From Bettongia penicillata ogilbyi (Eukaryota; Chordata; Mammalia; Diprotodontia; Potoroidae), in the NCBI GenBank assembly GCA_023548195.1, contig JAJHZJ010000531.1:8171900-8235899 (forward strand): 64,000 nt of DNA. The letters are read 5' to 3'. The translations under genes and the position numbers were made by a program. A model generated the notes under the pieces. It searched no databases and had not been told where the DNA came from. It was given only the letters and a program-made list of their open reading frames with translations. Each line of letters starts with the position of its first letter. The first letter of the stretch is position 1. Below are positions 9,420 to 20,489 of this stretch, piece by piece.

Positions 9420-10010
9420 GCCTTTCTTACTCAAATCTAATCTTCCCATTTGTTCCGGCAGTCTCTGGAAGCCCGTGGGCTTTTCATTATCATTTCAGGT
9501 CTCTGTTACACTCCCTACCCTTGATCCCATCAAAACCCCATTGCCCAGGCTGCCATCAAGATCTATATCCATCGCCATACTGCCCCTATCAGATCTCTGC
9601 ATTGCTCCACCTGCTTCCCACCCAAACCCTCCATTGTCTGATATCTCCTGATAGCTTCCAGCTATTTCCAGCCTTTGACCGTCCTTGGGTTCCCTCATTG
9701 GACTTTTCCTCAAGACCCTTCCTAAACCCCTCCTCCCATCACCCTGGACTACCAGACCACCCCACCCCCCCAGTCTTTTCTGTATTTAAGTTCCATCTTG
9801 CCTCCTTGAAGGCACCCAGATTCAATCCAGCTCAGACTCTGTCTAGCTGGGATTCTGACTTGCTTTGAATACAAGTGTTACAAATGCTTAGGCTCCGTAA
9901 GAGGCAACCCAATTTGGTGAATCTTTAATAAACTTTATTTTCTTTGGCTTTAAGAAGGCTTGAGTTGAATTCATTCGAGCATGACCCGGACTGTCAGTGT
10001 TTTGGGGTCC
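9420..10010 (+). mobile_element. Probable solo LTR of an endogenous retrovirus
   Basis: C-rich upstream part, a TATA-like TATTTAA at 9783-9789, then about 140 bases further an AATAAA at 9927-9932 and a GT/T-rich stretch: the U3-R-U5 order of an LTR. Its 3' part resembles that of the segment ending near 8110. No internal retroviral sequence or partner LTR is recognised. The 5' and 3' limits were not resolved; 9250-9419 is unassigned. Confidence 0.5.
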
Positions 10011-10019
10011 CCATCACCC

Positions 10020-10505
10020 ATAAACCTCATCACTTCCCCTGCTTTACACCTTCCAAAAGATCATTGCCTGCCTTTTACTGAAGTTGAAATACGTTCCTAT
10101 TTGGCCTGGTTAATAGGTTTCAGACACCAGCATCAAGCCCCAAGCTTGGATAATGAAAAAAGCATAGAGCTAGTAAAGCTATTGCTTCAAAGACCAAATG
10201 AAGACCCTTATCAGCAAAACAGGATATGAATACAAACTCTTCCTTCCAGCTTTTCAACAGGGTTGGTCACTTCCCAACCACCATCAGTCCATTTCTTTTG
10301 ATTGTTACAGCTCTCTTGGTTCATCATGAGGAACAAGACCAGGCTGGTTTAAAATGAACAGCAACGACCATCATAACAGCATTGGTGAACAAGACCAATT
10401 GTTCGTGATGACTGATAACTTAGATAGGGTTTCAATTCCTGACTCCATTACCTTCCGCCAGATTCCCAGCTACCTTCACCACTAATTTCAATAATTCTTT
10501 GAGAT
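10020..10505. other. Unassigned sequence
   Basis: No repeat recognised. An 82-codon frame at 9981-10229 has no domain I recognise and starts inside the LTR-like segment. Confidence 0.4.
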
Positions 10506-10509
10506 CATA

Positions 10510-10690
10510 ATGAACCTGTGGGGCAGGTAATATCAGTATTCTTCTCCCTCTAGAGAAGGGAGAATTGGGGCTCAGAGAGGTTCAGTTATTTTCTAAAATC
10601 ATAAACCTAGTAAGCATCAGTGCTAGGATTGCAAATTTTGGTTGAGGTCTGGTCTCAGCACACTTTCTACTGAGCTGTATTACTGCTTAC
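10510..10690 (-). repeat. MIR-type SINE
   Basis: 'gggagaattggggctcagag', 'aggttcagttattttctaaa' and 'gtgctaggattgcaaatttt' match antisense CORE and tail. Confidence 0.7.
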
Positions 10691-10729
10691 ATCTTGGTCT
10701 GAGATGTCTTCCAGAATGTTGCAATAATC

Positions 10730-11150
10730 CAATCCAAACCAATAAACATTGATTAAGTGCCTATGGTGTGTCTGCTAGGCACTGTGTTAGGTGTTAAGGA
10801 TACAATTAATAAAAAGAAAGACAGTCCCTTCTCTCAGTGAGCTTACAGAGGAGACAACATAAATAAAAGGTGGAGTGGGCAGTGTGGAAGAGGAAGGGGC
10901 ACCAGGAAGTACCCAGCATGGGGGCATTGAATTGGAATTGAATTGAAATTGGAATTGAAACCAGGAAAGGTAGCAGATGGAAAGTAGAGATTTGAGAATG
11001 CAGTTTCTGCCCTCAAAGGGGATTGGGAGGAGCTTGATACTCCTCCACCTTCTAATCATAGGGGCAGGAGGCTGAGGAAGGTGGAATCCATAGAAGCTTG
11101 AGTTTAACTGCAAGGTGGTGAATTTAGAAGTGACGAGCTTATCCTGGGAG
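10730..11150 (-). repeat. L2 LINE 3' region, antisense
   Basis: 'aataaacattgattaagtgc', 'tgctaggcactgtgttaggt', 'acagtcccttctctcagtga'. It contains a short GAATTG-based tandem run at 10928-10962. 3' end present; 5' limit unclear. Confidence 0.85.
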
Positions 11151-11159
11151 GTAATGTTT

Positions 11160-11580
11160 TGTTACTCACCGGCCGAAACCAGGCAGGACAGCAGATGCAG
11201 AGTGGAGCAGAGAATTGACAAGGTACCTGGATTTCCTGGGAAGAAACTTCATGTTGCTACATTCTCTTATTATCATTAGGGTATCATTCCTAGAAAATGG
11301 ACCCTTATGTTGGCGTGGATGAGGAGATTTAGCTCCTTTGAGACATGGAGCTAACATTGATGATAATGACACCTCTTATGCACTTTGGAGAAACACTTCA
11401 AAAACACAGATCTGGCCATCTTACTATCTTCTTAAATCCTCCCCTGATGTAATTTCATTCTTCTTGAAATCAATCAGTAGAACTGACAATGACTAAACTA
11501 GCTCCATTCAAAGTCCTATGACCTTTCATTGAAAGAGCATGGCATGAATACCAAAAACTTACATGAATAAATGAATAAAT
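11160..11580. other. Unassigned sequence
   Basis: No clear repeat. 11400-11470 ('ctggccatcttactatcttc') may be a short sense L2 ORF2 remnant. Confidence 0.35.
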
Positions 11581-11581
11581 A

Positions 11582-11700
11582 CAGATAGCATTTAATAAGC
11601 ATCTACCATGTGTCAGGCTCTGTGGATACAAACTCAAAGGTGAGATAGTCCCTGCCCTCCAAAAGCTTGTGTTTTAATAAAGGAAGAGAGTTCTTACAGG
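11582..11700 (-). repeat. L2 LINE 3' end, antisense
   Basis: 'atttaataagcatctaccat', 'gtgtcaggctctgtggatac' and 'agtccctgccctccaaaagc' in the expected order. Confidence 0.85.
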
Positions 11701-11934
11701 GAGTAGTGGCCAGGGGAATCAGAGATGCTGTGTAGTCTCAGGACACTAGGTTATCATTCACTTTCCAGAAACAAGGGTGGCACTGATCTCATTACTCTTC
11801 CCAGGGCAAAAATTAAAAAGCTTACAGGGAGAGAAGGTAGAGGATGCGGGGAGGAGAGGAGATTTAATTATATGTAGACAAGGTAGATAGCACAAATCAA
11901 AAATAAAATAAATAAATGGCCACTCAGTGAGGTT

Positions 11935-12055
11935 GAGAAAACAGCCTGTGAGACCATAAATGATTCCCCCATGGTCATATAGCTACAAAGGCTCAAAACT
12001 AGGTCTTCTAATTCCAAGTACACTTTCTGGTTGACAGCTATAACACACTGCATTG
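11935..12055 (-). repeat. MIR-type SINE fragment
   Basis: 'ccatggtcatatagctacaa', 'actaggtcttctaattcca'. Antisense CORE to head. 11700-11934 is unassigned and purine-rich. Confidence 0.6.
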
Positions 12056-12124
12056 AAAACAACAGGAAGAATTGTATAAAAGGATAAATTGGTTTTCTAA
12101 TGCTACTGGCAGACAAAGCATGGT

Positions 12125-12285
12125 TGAGAATCCTGGAGACCCAGATTCAAATGCTGGCTATGCCATTAACTTTCCAAGTAAACGAAGCTGGTCACTTCCC
12201 TCTCTGGACACATTTTCTCCTCTATAAAGTGTTGGACTAGATAATCTCTTAAATTCTTTCTTGCTCTAACATTCTGTAACATGGA
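12125..12285 (+). repeat. MIR-type SINE
   Basis: 'gacccagattcaaatgctgg', 'ggtcacttccctctctggac' and 'ttggactagataatctctta' are in sense order. Confidence 0.75.
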
Positions 12286-12289
12286 GCCT

Positions 12290-14155
12290 AAGAACAAGAG
12301 CCTGGTTTCTCCAAGACTCTGAGCTAACATAGACTGAGTCCAATCCTGAGGACTCCAAAGAGAATCATTCTCTGTTTTTGACCTGTTACCCCCATCCTGA
12401 ATTTACTCTAGGAAAATCTCCAAATATAGTTCATGTCTGGGTTTCCACAAATGAGAGAAGCAGAGTCTCCAGCTCTTATATAAGCATTCAAGATAACATA
12501 TGCATATGTCCAAGATAGTCTTTATTTCACCCTACAAAAATGCAGAAGAGAAAAAAGATGCTAGATAAAGATAAAGAAAATGAATACTATAGATACTCAA
12601 ATGACTCCCCCCCATCCCAGGAGTCCATAAGAAGATACAAAAAATACATAACACATTTAAAGAGTCCCTAAGATCTTTTTGAAAAGTGAAGTGAACTTGG
12701 GGTATAATTTCTTGATAGTTTAGTGAGGTTCACTCTCCCACAACATCCTACATATCCCTCCTAAGACTACTAGTGTCATTCTACGGTTTAGGTTCCCTCC
12801 AAAGATGAACATATATTGAGTGTGATGAACAAGTAATATCATTTCCCTATGGACCTTTACCATCTGAATAACTCACTGTAGTGGGTGAGAGTAGGGGAAA
12901 GATCCAGATCTCTTGTTTCCTGCTTCCCACCATGTTGTGGCTTTGTTCTTCAGTTCAGAATCCACATTGATGATTCACTTCTTTCTCCAAAAGGCAATGC
13001 TGTGTAGGAATCCCCTTCTTTCAATATAAAGTCCAATTTCCAAACTCTCAAACTTGAGGTGATCTCCAAGGGTAGGACTGTCCAAGAAATGTCTCTCCTC
13101 TGGCTAGAACACTAGATTCTAGGATCACAACACCTAGGAAATTAAATCCTCCTGTGTAAAACAAGAGGTTGACTGAAACTTTGTCCATGAACTCTCCTGT
13201 TGAACCAAGAAGGGAAGCGTGTGTGCCCCTGCCACATTTTTTGAAGGAAATTCCTCAATGACCCAGCTGTTGCCGTCTCATGTTGGGCAAGGTCAAAGGT
13301 CTCCAGTTCCTGATGTTCTCAGAAAGCTGCACAGTTGCTGTGCAATCCTTGTGTATTTCTGATCTAACATCACATCCTTTGGTTCTTGGTGTGGATTCTG
13401 ATTTGTCCTGTGAACAAGGAAAGAGGAAGAGCTTTTTAGAGGCCATCACAAAGGGATGGGTCCTCCTACAGAAATCTCTCTTCCTGATTTCCAGCTGAAG
13501 GTACAGGAACAGCTGGAAACTAATTAGAAGCTGTCTTTTCCCTCTAAACCAAGTTTCCCATTCATACAATAAGGGAAGTGGTATGCTTGTGGTCCATATT
13601 CTATAGGAGAAAAGGTTTGCTCATCAAATTGATTGAGGAAGGGGAGCACCCCTGATCAGTCCAGTCCCTTAAAATTCTAAGAGGTCCACTCTGAACTAAA
13701 GTCCAATTTTACTCGGAGTAGATTCACCGCAAGATAAGTAATGTCTGTCTTTAGCATCTTCCTCTCTCTCCATTTGTGGTCTCCTCTCTCTTAGTTTATT
13801 TCCCCATTAAAACTTAGCCATTCTGCATCACATTTTCTCTTGGTTAGCTGTCATGTTAAGAAAGTAATCTGATGTGAAAAACCTTAACCTACAGGAACAA
13901 TGTGCTAATGGTGTGATTTAAACAAACATGTCTAGAGTTGAGTGCAGGAATTCTTACTCATGAGGCTAGAGAAATAGAAGGTACAACAATTTCTCAAACT
14001 TGATAAGCTGTCAATCAACATCAGGACTCCAAGTGGCAGATTTAATTGGTTGCTAATACTATTTCACAGGCTTAACCCACCAGTTGTGGAGACAAAAGAA
14101 GGTGGCATCCCATCTTCCTTCCAAATGATTCAGTGAAAAAAGTTCCTGGACATAG
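12290..14155. other. Large unassigned block
   Basis: About 1.9 kb without a repeat I can name, and no coding frame longer than about 105 codons. The frames on both strands near 13255-13569 lack recognisable domains. It could hold a diverged antisense LTR element (TTTATT near 12521) or unique sequence. Confidence 0.4.
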
Positions 14156-14159
14156 TCTT

Positions 14160-14340
14160 TGTAGAATCATAGAATTTAGAGCTACAAAAACTACATTAAT
14201 AATTATCTAGTCTAAATCCCTCATTTTGCAGTTAAAGAAATTAAGGACCTAAAAATCAACATGATTTTTTTCAAGGTCACAGAGGGAGTAAGTAGCAGAG
14301 CCAACATTCACACACAAGCCCTCTGATTCCCAAGGGAGCA
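14160..14340 (-). repeat. MIR-type SINE
   Basis: 'gaatcatagaatttagagct', 'tctagtctaaatccctcatt' and 'caaggtcacagagggagtaa' follow the antisense therian MIR. Confidence 0.8.
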
Positions 14341-14359
14341 AAGGGCATACAGAATATAA

Positions 14360-14635
14360 TTTTGTGGTGGTTCTGTTGTTTCATTTCTGTAGGACTCTTT
14401 GTGACCCCATTTGGGGTTTTCTTGGCAAAGGTACCAAAGAAGTTTGCCATTTCCTTCTCCAGCTCATTTTACAAATGAGGAAACTGAGGCAAACAGGGTT
14501 AAGTGACTTGCCCAGGGTCATACAGTTAGTAAATAGACACTGAGGTTGGATTTGAACTCAGGAAGATGAGTCTTCTTGATTCCCAGCCCACTGCTCTATG
14601 TAATATTGCACCATCTAGCTACCACAGAACACAAT
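14360..14635 (-). repeat. Mar-1-type CORE-SINE, full length
   Basis: Tail 'ggactctttgtgaccccatt' and 'ggggttttcttggcaaaggt', CORE 'gaggcaaacagggttaagtg', head 'accatctagctacc'. One of the best-preserved copies. Confidence 0.93.
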
Positions 14636-14649
14636 AAAAATACAATACA

Positions 14650-15840
14650 ATTGACGAAGTGCCTACCAAGTGCAGGACACTGTATTGGTCACTGGGGGAG
14701 AAACAGCTTAGACAAGATGGGTTCCTGTCCTCCTAGAGTGTACTAGTGGGTTAAGAAAACAATTGGTAGCTAAAGTACACAATAGCATATGATATATTTA
14801 TTAAAGATTTAGAACAAAATGCCCTGTGTGGCCAGAGCTGGAAGATTGTTACCATCTGGGGAAAGGAGAGAATGGGGAAGCCTTATTTAAAGAAGCAATA
14901 CTTAAGTTGCACTCTAAAAGATGGGCAGAAATATAAAAAATTAAGAGGGAAGCAAGGGCATCATAGGTGCAGGGAACATTCTGAGCAAAAGCATGGGAGA
15001 ATGAGAGCACAACGCATATTTCAGGGGGTTGGTCTAAGCTGTCCAGTTTGACTGAAGTGTGGAGTTCATGGAAGACAGTGATATGCGATAAGCCTGGAAA
15101 GGCAGTATGGTAGCATAATGTAGATGTCAGAGAGGGGAGTCTGAACCTTATTCAGTAAGTAAAAGGGAAACCTGAAAGCTTTTGCAGGGGGGGAAGGAGG
15201 TGTTTGTGTGTGTTTTAGGACAAAAGTAACCATACCCATGTTTAAATCTATGATTGTATCATATGTACTTTAGAAAGATCATTCTGGAAGTGGTATGAAA
15301 GTTATATTGAAGAAGAAAGAAGGTAGAGTCTGGGAGGCCTGAAAAAAGTCTAATAGTCTAAATAGGTGATAATAATGGCTTATATTATGGGGGTAAGGAC
15401 AGGAGTAGAGATAAAGAGAAAGGCATGAGAGTTCTTGGAGAGGTAGATAGGATCTAGTAACTGACTAATGACCAGAGTGGAACGATTGGGGAAAGTTATA
15501 GGTAACCCTAGGGTTGCAGACACTGGAGAATGACTAAACAGTAGTGTCATTGACAAAAATGGCAAAACCAATGGAAGAATCAGTCTAGGGGGAAAGACAA
15601 TGAGCTTGGTCTTGGACAAAATGAGTTTGAGGTCCTGGTGGAACATCAAGGTGGAGCTATCTTGTAGACTATCAGAGGTGCTGATCTGGAGATCAAAAGC
15701 AAGGAACATACAGACTAAGAGGTCATGGATGAAGCTATGGGAATGAGTGAGAGAGTGTAGAGAGAGGAAAAGAGGTCAAGGACAGTTCAATGAGGGAGTT
15801 GGAAAGAGAACTAAGAAGCAGTGAAGGAAACCAAAAAAAG
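14650..15840 (-). repeat. Long L2 LINE copy, antisense
   Basis: Starts at the L2 3' end ('gaagtgcctaccaagtgcag') and runs back into ORF2: 'agatcattctggaagtggta', 'gagcttggtcttggacaaaa', 'tgagtttgaggtcctggtg'. About 1.2 kb, diverged, no intact frame. Reading frames along it (such as 15380-15709 on the minus strand) are ORF2 remnants. Confidence 0.85.
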
Positions 15841-15867
15841 TGGCTAAAAAAGGGGGAACACAGCATG

Positions 15868-17600
15868 TTAGTTAATAAACATCTATTAAGTGTCTATTGT
15901 ATACTTTATTGTGCCAAATGGTGAGGACAGAAAGACAAAAACTCATCTCTCCTCTCAAGCAGCTCACAGGAGAAATGGAAAAGATAATATGTAAACAGCT
16001 ATATACAACCAAGTTGTAAACTGGATAAATTGGAGATGATCCACAGAAGGAAGGCACTAGAATTAAGGAGGAATCAGGACAGGTTCCTTATAGAAGGTGG
16101 GATTTTAACTGAGACTTGAAAGATGCCAGGGAATTCAGGAGGCAGAAATGAGGAGAGAGAGCATTTTGGACATGGGGAACAGTCAGAGAAAATGCCCAGA
16201 GTTGGGAGATGGATTGTCTTGTCTGAGGTACAGCAAGGAAGACAATGTCACTGAATCACTGAGGATAGTGGTGAGGAGAGAAGTGTAAGAAGACTGGTAA
16301 GATGCAAGAGAAGATTATGAAGGGATTTGAACGCTAAACAGAGGATTTTATATTTGATCACAGAGGTGGTAGGGAGCCACTAAAGTTTATTGAGCAGGGG
16401 AGTAACACACTCAGACCTGCATGTTGGGTGAAGGATGAGCTCAGGTGAGAAGAGTCTTGTGGCAGATCAGCTAGCCATTAGGTTATTTCAATAGCTCTGG
16501 TGGAACGTAATGACTGACTTTACCAGGCTGGTGATGGGGTCAGAGGAGAGAAGAAGGGTATGCAAGAGCTGAGGAAGGAAAGAAAATCCAACAGGAGGCA
16601 GAAGTCAGCTGAGACTTATCTTGTACATATTCAGGATCTGTTAAAAGTCTCAGAGATATTAATGAGCATGAACACGGAAGAAAGATCAGAGGAATTGGCA
16701 ATTTGGCCTAGAATATCGTTGACTTTAGAGAGAGCAATTTTAATAGAGTGGTTTGGGTAGAAGCCCGAATACAAAAGGTTGGGAGAATGGGAAATAAAGA
16801 ATTGGATTTTTTTCCAAGAAGTTTAACAGTGAAATGAGGAGAAAGATGATCTGGCAGCTGGTCAAGGAAAGCCTGTTTGTAGGCAGATGGGAAGAAGTCA
16901 TTGGCCAGGGAGAGACTGAAGATAATAATAAACTTCTTTTTATATGACACTTTACCATTAATAGAACACTTTCCTCAACAGTGTCTAGCACAATGTTTGA
17001 CACATAGTAAGAGCTTAATCAATGCTCCTTGCCTTGTCTTGCCAACAATCCCTTGAGACACAAGGATTATTGTTCCCATTTTACAGGTGAGGAAACTGGG
17101 ATTCAAATAAGTTAAATAAGCTGCCCATGCTCCCACAGCTAATACATATTTCAAGATTCCAGTCCAGATCTCCTGACGCCCAGTCTCTTGTTCTTTAAAC
17201 TACATTATTCTCTCTTTCCAGACTGCAGGAGAATGGCTATTGGAGCATGAGTCTGAAAGAGGTGGGTGGAAGGAAATGGGATCAAGAGTGCTGAGAGAAC
17301 AATTAGTCTTAGTGAGTATTAAGGCTGACTCTTATTTTGTGGCTAGAGATTAGTGATTTAAGAAAGGGAGCTGGCAGGGTACATGTAGGAGGGCCTAAAT
17401 CTTCCTGATGAAGTGGGTGACTAGGTCATCTGCTCCGAACTGGGGATGGAAGGGGTGAACATGATTGGCGGCAAGAGGAGAGAAGAGAATGTTGGGTAAG
17501 TTTCTATAAGAGCTGATCAGGATTGTCAAGCAGCATTGAGTTTCACTGAACTGGATGAAATTCACTTATTTACATGCCTTTATCCAAGGACCACACTCAT
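15868..17600 (-). repeat. Long L2 LINE copy, antisense, interrupted
   Basis: 3' end at 'aataaacatctattaagtgt', then 'gggagccactaaagtttatt', 'ttgactttagagagagcaat', 'gaagcccgaatacaaaaggt' and, beyond a MIR at 16935-17215, 'gatgaagtgggtgactaggt'. About 1.4 kb of L2 excluding the insertion, with an apparent internal deletion near 16630. Confidence 0.85.
16935..17215 (-). repeat. MIR-type SINE inside L2
   Basis: 'gacactttaccatta' tail remnant, then 'ccattttacaggtgaggaaa' and 'ccagatctcctgacgcccag'. A sense L2-type 3' end ('gtctagcacaatgtttgaca', 16978-17040) appears to sit inside it, giving three layers at one site. Confidence 0.75.
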
Positions 17601-17699
17601 AGCAGCCCTCGAGCAGGAATAGAGGAGTCGTCCAATGAGGGTTACCCAACGTGGGAGGTAAGGAATCCTGGGCAGTAGCAAATGAAACACTAGAATAAT

Positions 17700-17950
17700 G
17701 ATGTTCAGTCATTTTTCAGTTATGTCCAACTCTCTGTGACCCCATCTGGGGTTTTCTTAGCAAAAATACTGGAGAAGTTTGCCATTTCCTTCTCCAGTTC
17801 ATTTTTACAGATAAGGAAACTGAAGTAGTCAAGATTAAATGTCTTTCCCAGGGTCCCACAGCTAGTAAGTGTTTAAGTCCAGATTTGAACTCAGGAAGAT
17901 GAGTCTTCCTGACCAGGCCTGGCGCTGTATTCATTAAGTGCCACCTAACA
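17700..17950 (-). repeat. Mar-1-type CORE-SINE, full length
   Basis: 'tctctgtgaccccatctggg' tail, 'tttgccatttccttctccag', CORE 'gtcccacagctagtaagtg', head 'gtgccacctaac'. Confidence 0.92.
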
Positions 17951-18214
17951 TCACAGAGCAACAATGGACCCTGGTTAGACCTCAGACAGCTGCTGTAAGC
18001 ACTTTGCTCATCACCTTGTGAGTCAATTGCCAGATATGGGGGTTAGGAGAAAAGCAGCAGGGAAAAAAGGGGACAGAATTCCAGCTGGAGTTTGGTTACC
18101 CCCGAAACGAGGAATTGTCCCTGAGTGACTACAGCCCTGACTGGCAGGCTATGGTGGAGACATTTTGAGGTGGATGGGCCTTTTGGGGACCCCTTAAACT
18201 ACACCCTGTGTGAA

Positions 18215-18350
18215 TTCATGTATTCAATCAATCAACAAGAATTTAATAAGTGCTTACTATGTTCTAGGTACTGTGCTAAGTATCCAGGAACTCTGATTCT
18301 AATGAGGGAGAGAACATGCATAAACTATGTCCATATGGGATCTATATAGT
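18215..18350 (-). repeat. L2 LINE 3' end, antisense
   Basis: 'aatcaacaagaatttaataa', 'gtgcttactatgttctaggt', 'actgtgctaag'. 17955-18214 and 18351-18515 show no clear repeat. Confidence 0.85.
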
Positions 18351-18517
18351 GAAAGTGGAAAGTAACTGGGTTTAAGCCTGACTGGCTCCATTTAAATGAC
18401 CTTATATCTGTCTTGTTCTCTCCCTCCTCACATTTTACTGGAACACTCGGTCTTGGTTTCACCTTTGCTCTTTTCCCACTCTACTTCGCATCATACTTAT
18501 TTGCGTACACGCCGTAT

Positions 18518-18800
18518 GCCCCATTAAGCTGTAATCTCCTTGAGACCGGGGACTGTGTCTCTGGATATCTCTGTTGTTGTTTGTCTTCTGCTCTCGAAGA
18601 GGACCATGACATCACGGAAGTGATGTCATGACTTGCAAGTAAATTGGATTACAGTGAGGCAGGGCTGTGCAAAGTCACCAGCCTCACTTTCTCCTCTGGA
18701 GTCATCGGGGTCCAACGGCCAGATACAGATCAGGATGACTGGTCTGTGCATCTTTGTATCCTTGGTGAGGAGCACCAAAATGTTTAATGAAAGGTGGCTA
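18518..18800 (+). repeat. L2 LINE 3' end split by an RTE-tail SINE
   Basis: 'gctgtaatctccttgagacc', 'ggggactgtgtct' before and 'atctttgtatccttggtgag' after the RTE-tail insertion at 18573-18750. Confidence 0.7.
18573..18750 (-). repeat. RTE-tail SINE fragment, antisense
   Basis: 'ctcgaagaggaccatgacat', 'gaagtgatgtcatgacttgc', 'gcagggctgtgcaaagtcac', 'agatcaggatgactgg'. Reverse complement of the tail in the complete SINE at 50290-50603. Confidence 0.85.
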
Positions 18801-19588
18801 AATTGAGTTTAATCTTGGGTGTATTTGCTTCCAGATTTACCAAAAAACTAGAGTTGCTGAAAGGCAGGCCTCTCCTCAGAGCATGGTTATGACATGTACC
18901 CCATGCACACACAAGACTAGAGATCTGGCCCAGAGCCATTATACAAACCCACAGTGGCCTGAGGTCAGGCAGAGAGAAGAATGAGAATGAACTCTGGTAG
19001 TTAGGCTTGTTACCTCCACCAGATTCCTCAGGTTTGCTCTAGCTCAGGTGTGAAATTGGGTTTTTTCCTGGCCCTTGAAAAAGACTGCAGAACTCAAACA
19101 AGCTCCGAATAGGATGTTTATCTTGCCAGATTTTCCACTGAGGTCTGTATTCTTTTCTCCAGGTCTTCCTTTTCCATGCCTCTCACTCTCCACAATGGCA
19201 AAGCGGGGTTCTGCTGAAAAGATGTGCCCCTCTGGCTGCAACACAAGACACGAGGGTTCAGAAAAGCTCCCGTGTCCTGTGTTGTAGCCAGAGGTCTCAC
19301 AATATGTGATGCCAAACCTCCACTCAAAGGTAAGGACTCCAGCTCCATTGATCTAGAAAAGGGAAATAGTAAAGAATAGTCACCAGGGGTTTGATGTCAG
19401 TGGCTGGCTCATGGGTCCAGCTATGCAAATAACATCAGGTTCTGTTGCTATGGTCACAGTTACCAACAGAGAAATGAACATGTATCCACAGCCCGTAGTC
19501 AAGGATTTGAGTTCCATGAGGCATTCCTTGGGCTGCCTGACTGATGGTTTGTGAAAATCCAACATTGACAAGGACATTAGTCACAGGC
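18800..19588. other. Unassigned block containing a strong hairpin
   Basis: No repeat recognised. Contains the hairpin at 19229-19294. Overlapping frames on both strands (19044-19577) are short and lack recognisable domains. Confidence 0.4.
19229..19294. other. Pre-miRNA-like hairpin or small palindromic element
   Basis: Arms 19229-19255 and 19269-19294 are near-perfect reverse complements (for example CCTCTGGCTGCAACACA against TGTGTTGTAGCCAGAGG): 24 of about 26 positions pair, counting one G-U, around a 13-base loop. Four more pairs (TGTG 19223-19226 with CACA 19298-19301) follow a small internal loop. The shape suits a microRNA precursor, but a tiny palindromic MITE is an equal alternative. 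No expression evidence. Confidence 0.5.
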
Positions 19589-19591
19589 TTA

Positions 19592-19930
19592 GAATCACAG
19601 AATTACAGAATTGGAAGTGCCCACCTTGTCCCAACCCATTTCTGAGCGGGAATCTCCCAGTAAGTGGTCATCCAGCCTCTCCTTGAATTATCCAGCCTCT
19701 GCTTCCCTTTCAGTGTGAGGAAGCCCAATCAATACCTGCTAAGGCAGCCCATCCCACATTTGGAGAGATCTGATTGTTAGGAAGGGTTTGCTTTTATATT
19801 GAGCTGAAACTTGTTTCTCTGCCACTTTCACCCACTGCTTCTGCTCACATAATGACATGCAGAAGAATTTCCCCTTCTATCTGACAGACGATCCCAAGTA
19901 CTTGAAGATGGCTCTCAGGTCTTCCTAGCT
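19592..19930 (-). repeat. L3/CR1-like LINE fragment, antisense
   Basis: 'aaggcagcccatcccacatt', 'ctgattgttaggaagggttt', 'atattgagctgaaacttgtt' and 'cccaagtacttgaagatggc' match antisense L3/CR1 3' sequence as I recall it. A related copy is at 57240-57900. Confidence 0.75.
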
Positions 19931-19954
19931 CCTTCAACCTTCAATTCAACCAAT

Positions 19955-20480
19955 AGAATGTTTCTGATCTCTTGCCTTAATGCTTTTGCATTGGGTGTGT
20001 CGCACACCCACCCCACTCCCAAGCCTGAAATTCAGTGTCTCCTTACTACCTACCATTCCTTAAGAATCTCTGGTTTCCTTCAAGGCTCAGCTTAAGCACC
20101 ACCTCTCCCCAGATCCCTCCAACTGCGAGGGTCTCCCCCTCAAATTTACATTTTGTCTAGTTTGTATGTGTGGCACCCCTTCTAGAATAATCCTCTGGCT
20201 TAGCCTTTTTAGAGGGCTTAATATGCCACTTTTTCTTTGTTTGCCACCAGCTCCTGTCCTTGGTTTCAATACCACCATTATTTTCATCATGCCGTACACA
20301 CTGGGTATCCTCTGGCATTCTCCTGCTATGGCCCTACTTTTCAGCTTCCTTCTGTGTGTTGTCTTCCCCTTATTAGATTATAAACTCCTTCAGGGCAATA
20401 ACTGTCTTTCTTTTTCTTATTTGTATCTCCAGTGCTTAGCACACTATATGGCTCTTAATAAATGTTTATCATATTAAAGA
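19955..20480 (+). repeat. L2 LINE 3' region
   Basis: 'ttccttcaaggctcagctta', 'agcaccacctctccccagat', 'tcctctggcattctcctgct', 'tttgtatctccagtgcttag', 'aataaatgtttatcatat'. Sense, about 500 bp including the 3' terminus. Confidence 0.9.
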
Positions 20481-20489
20481 CCATCAAAT

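Noticed and set aside
9521..9868. 115-codon Pro/Ser/His-rich frame
   Set aside because: Lies in the C-rich part of a probable LTR; low-complexity composition explains it.
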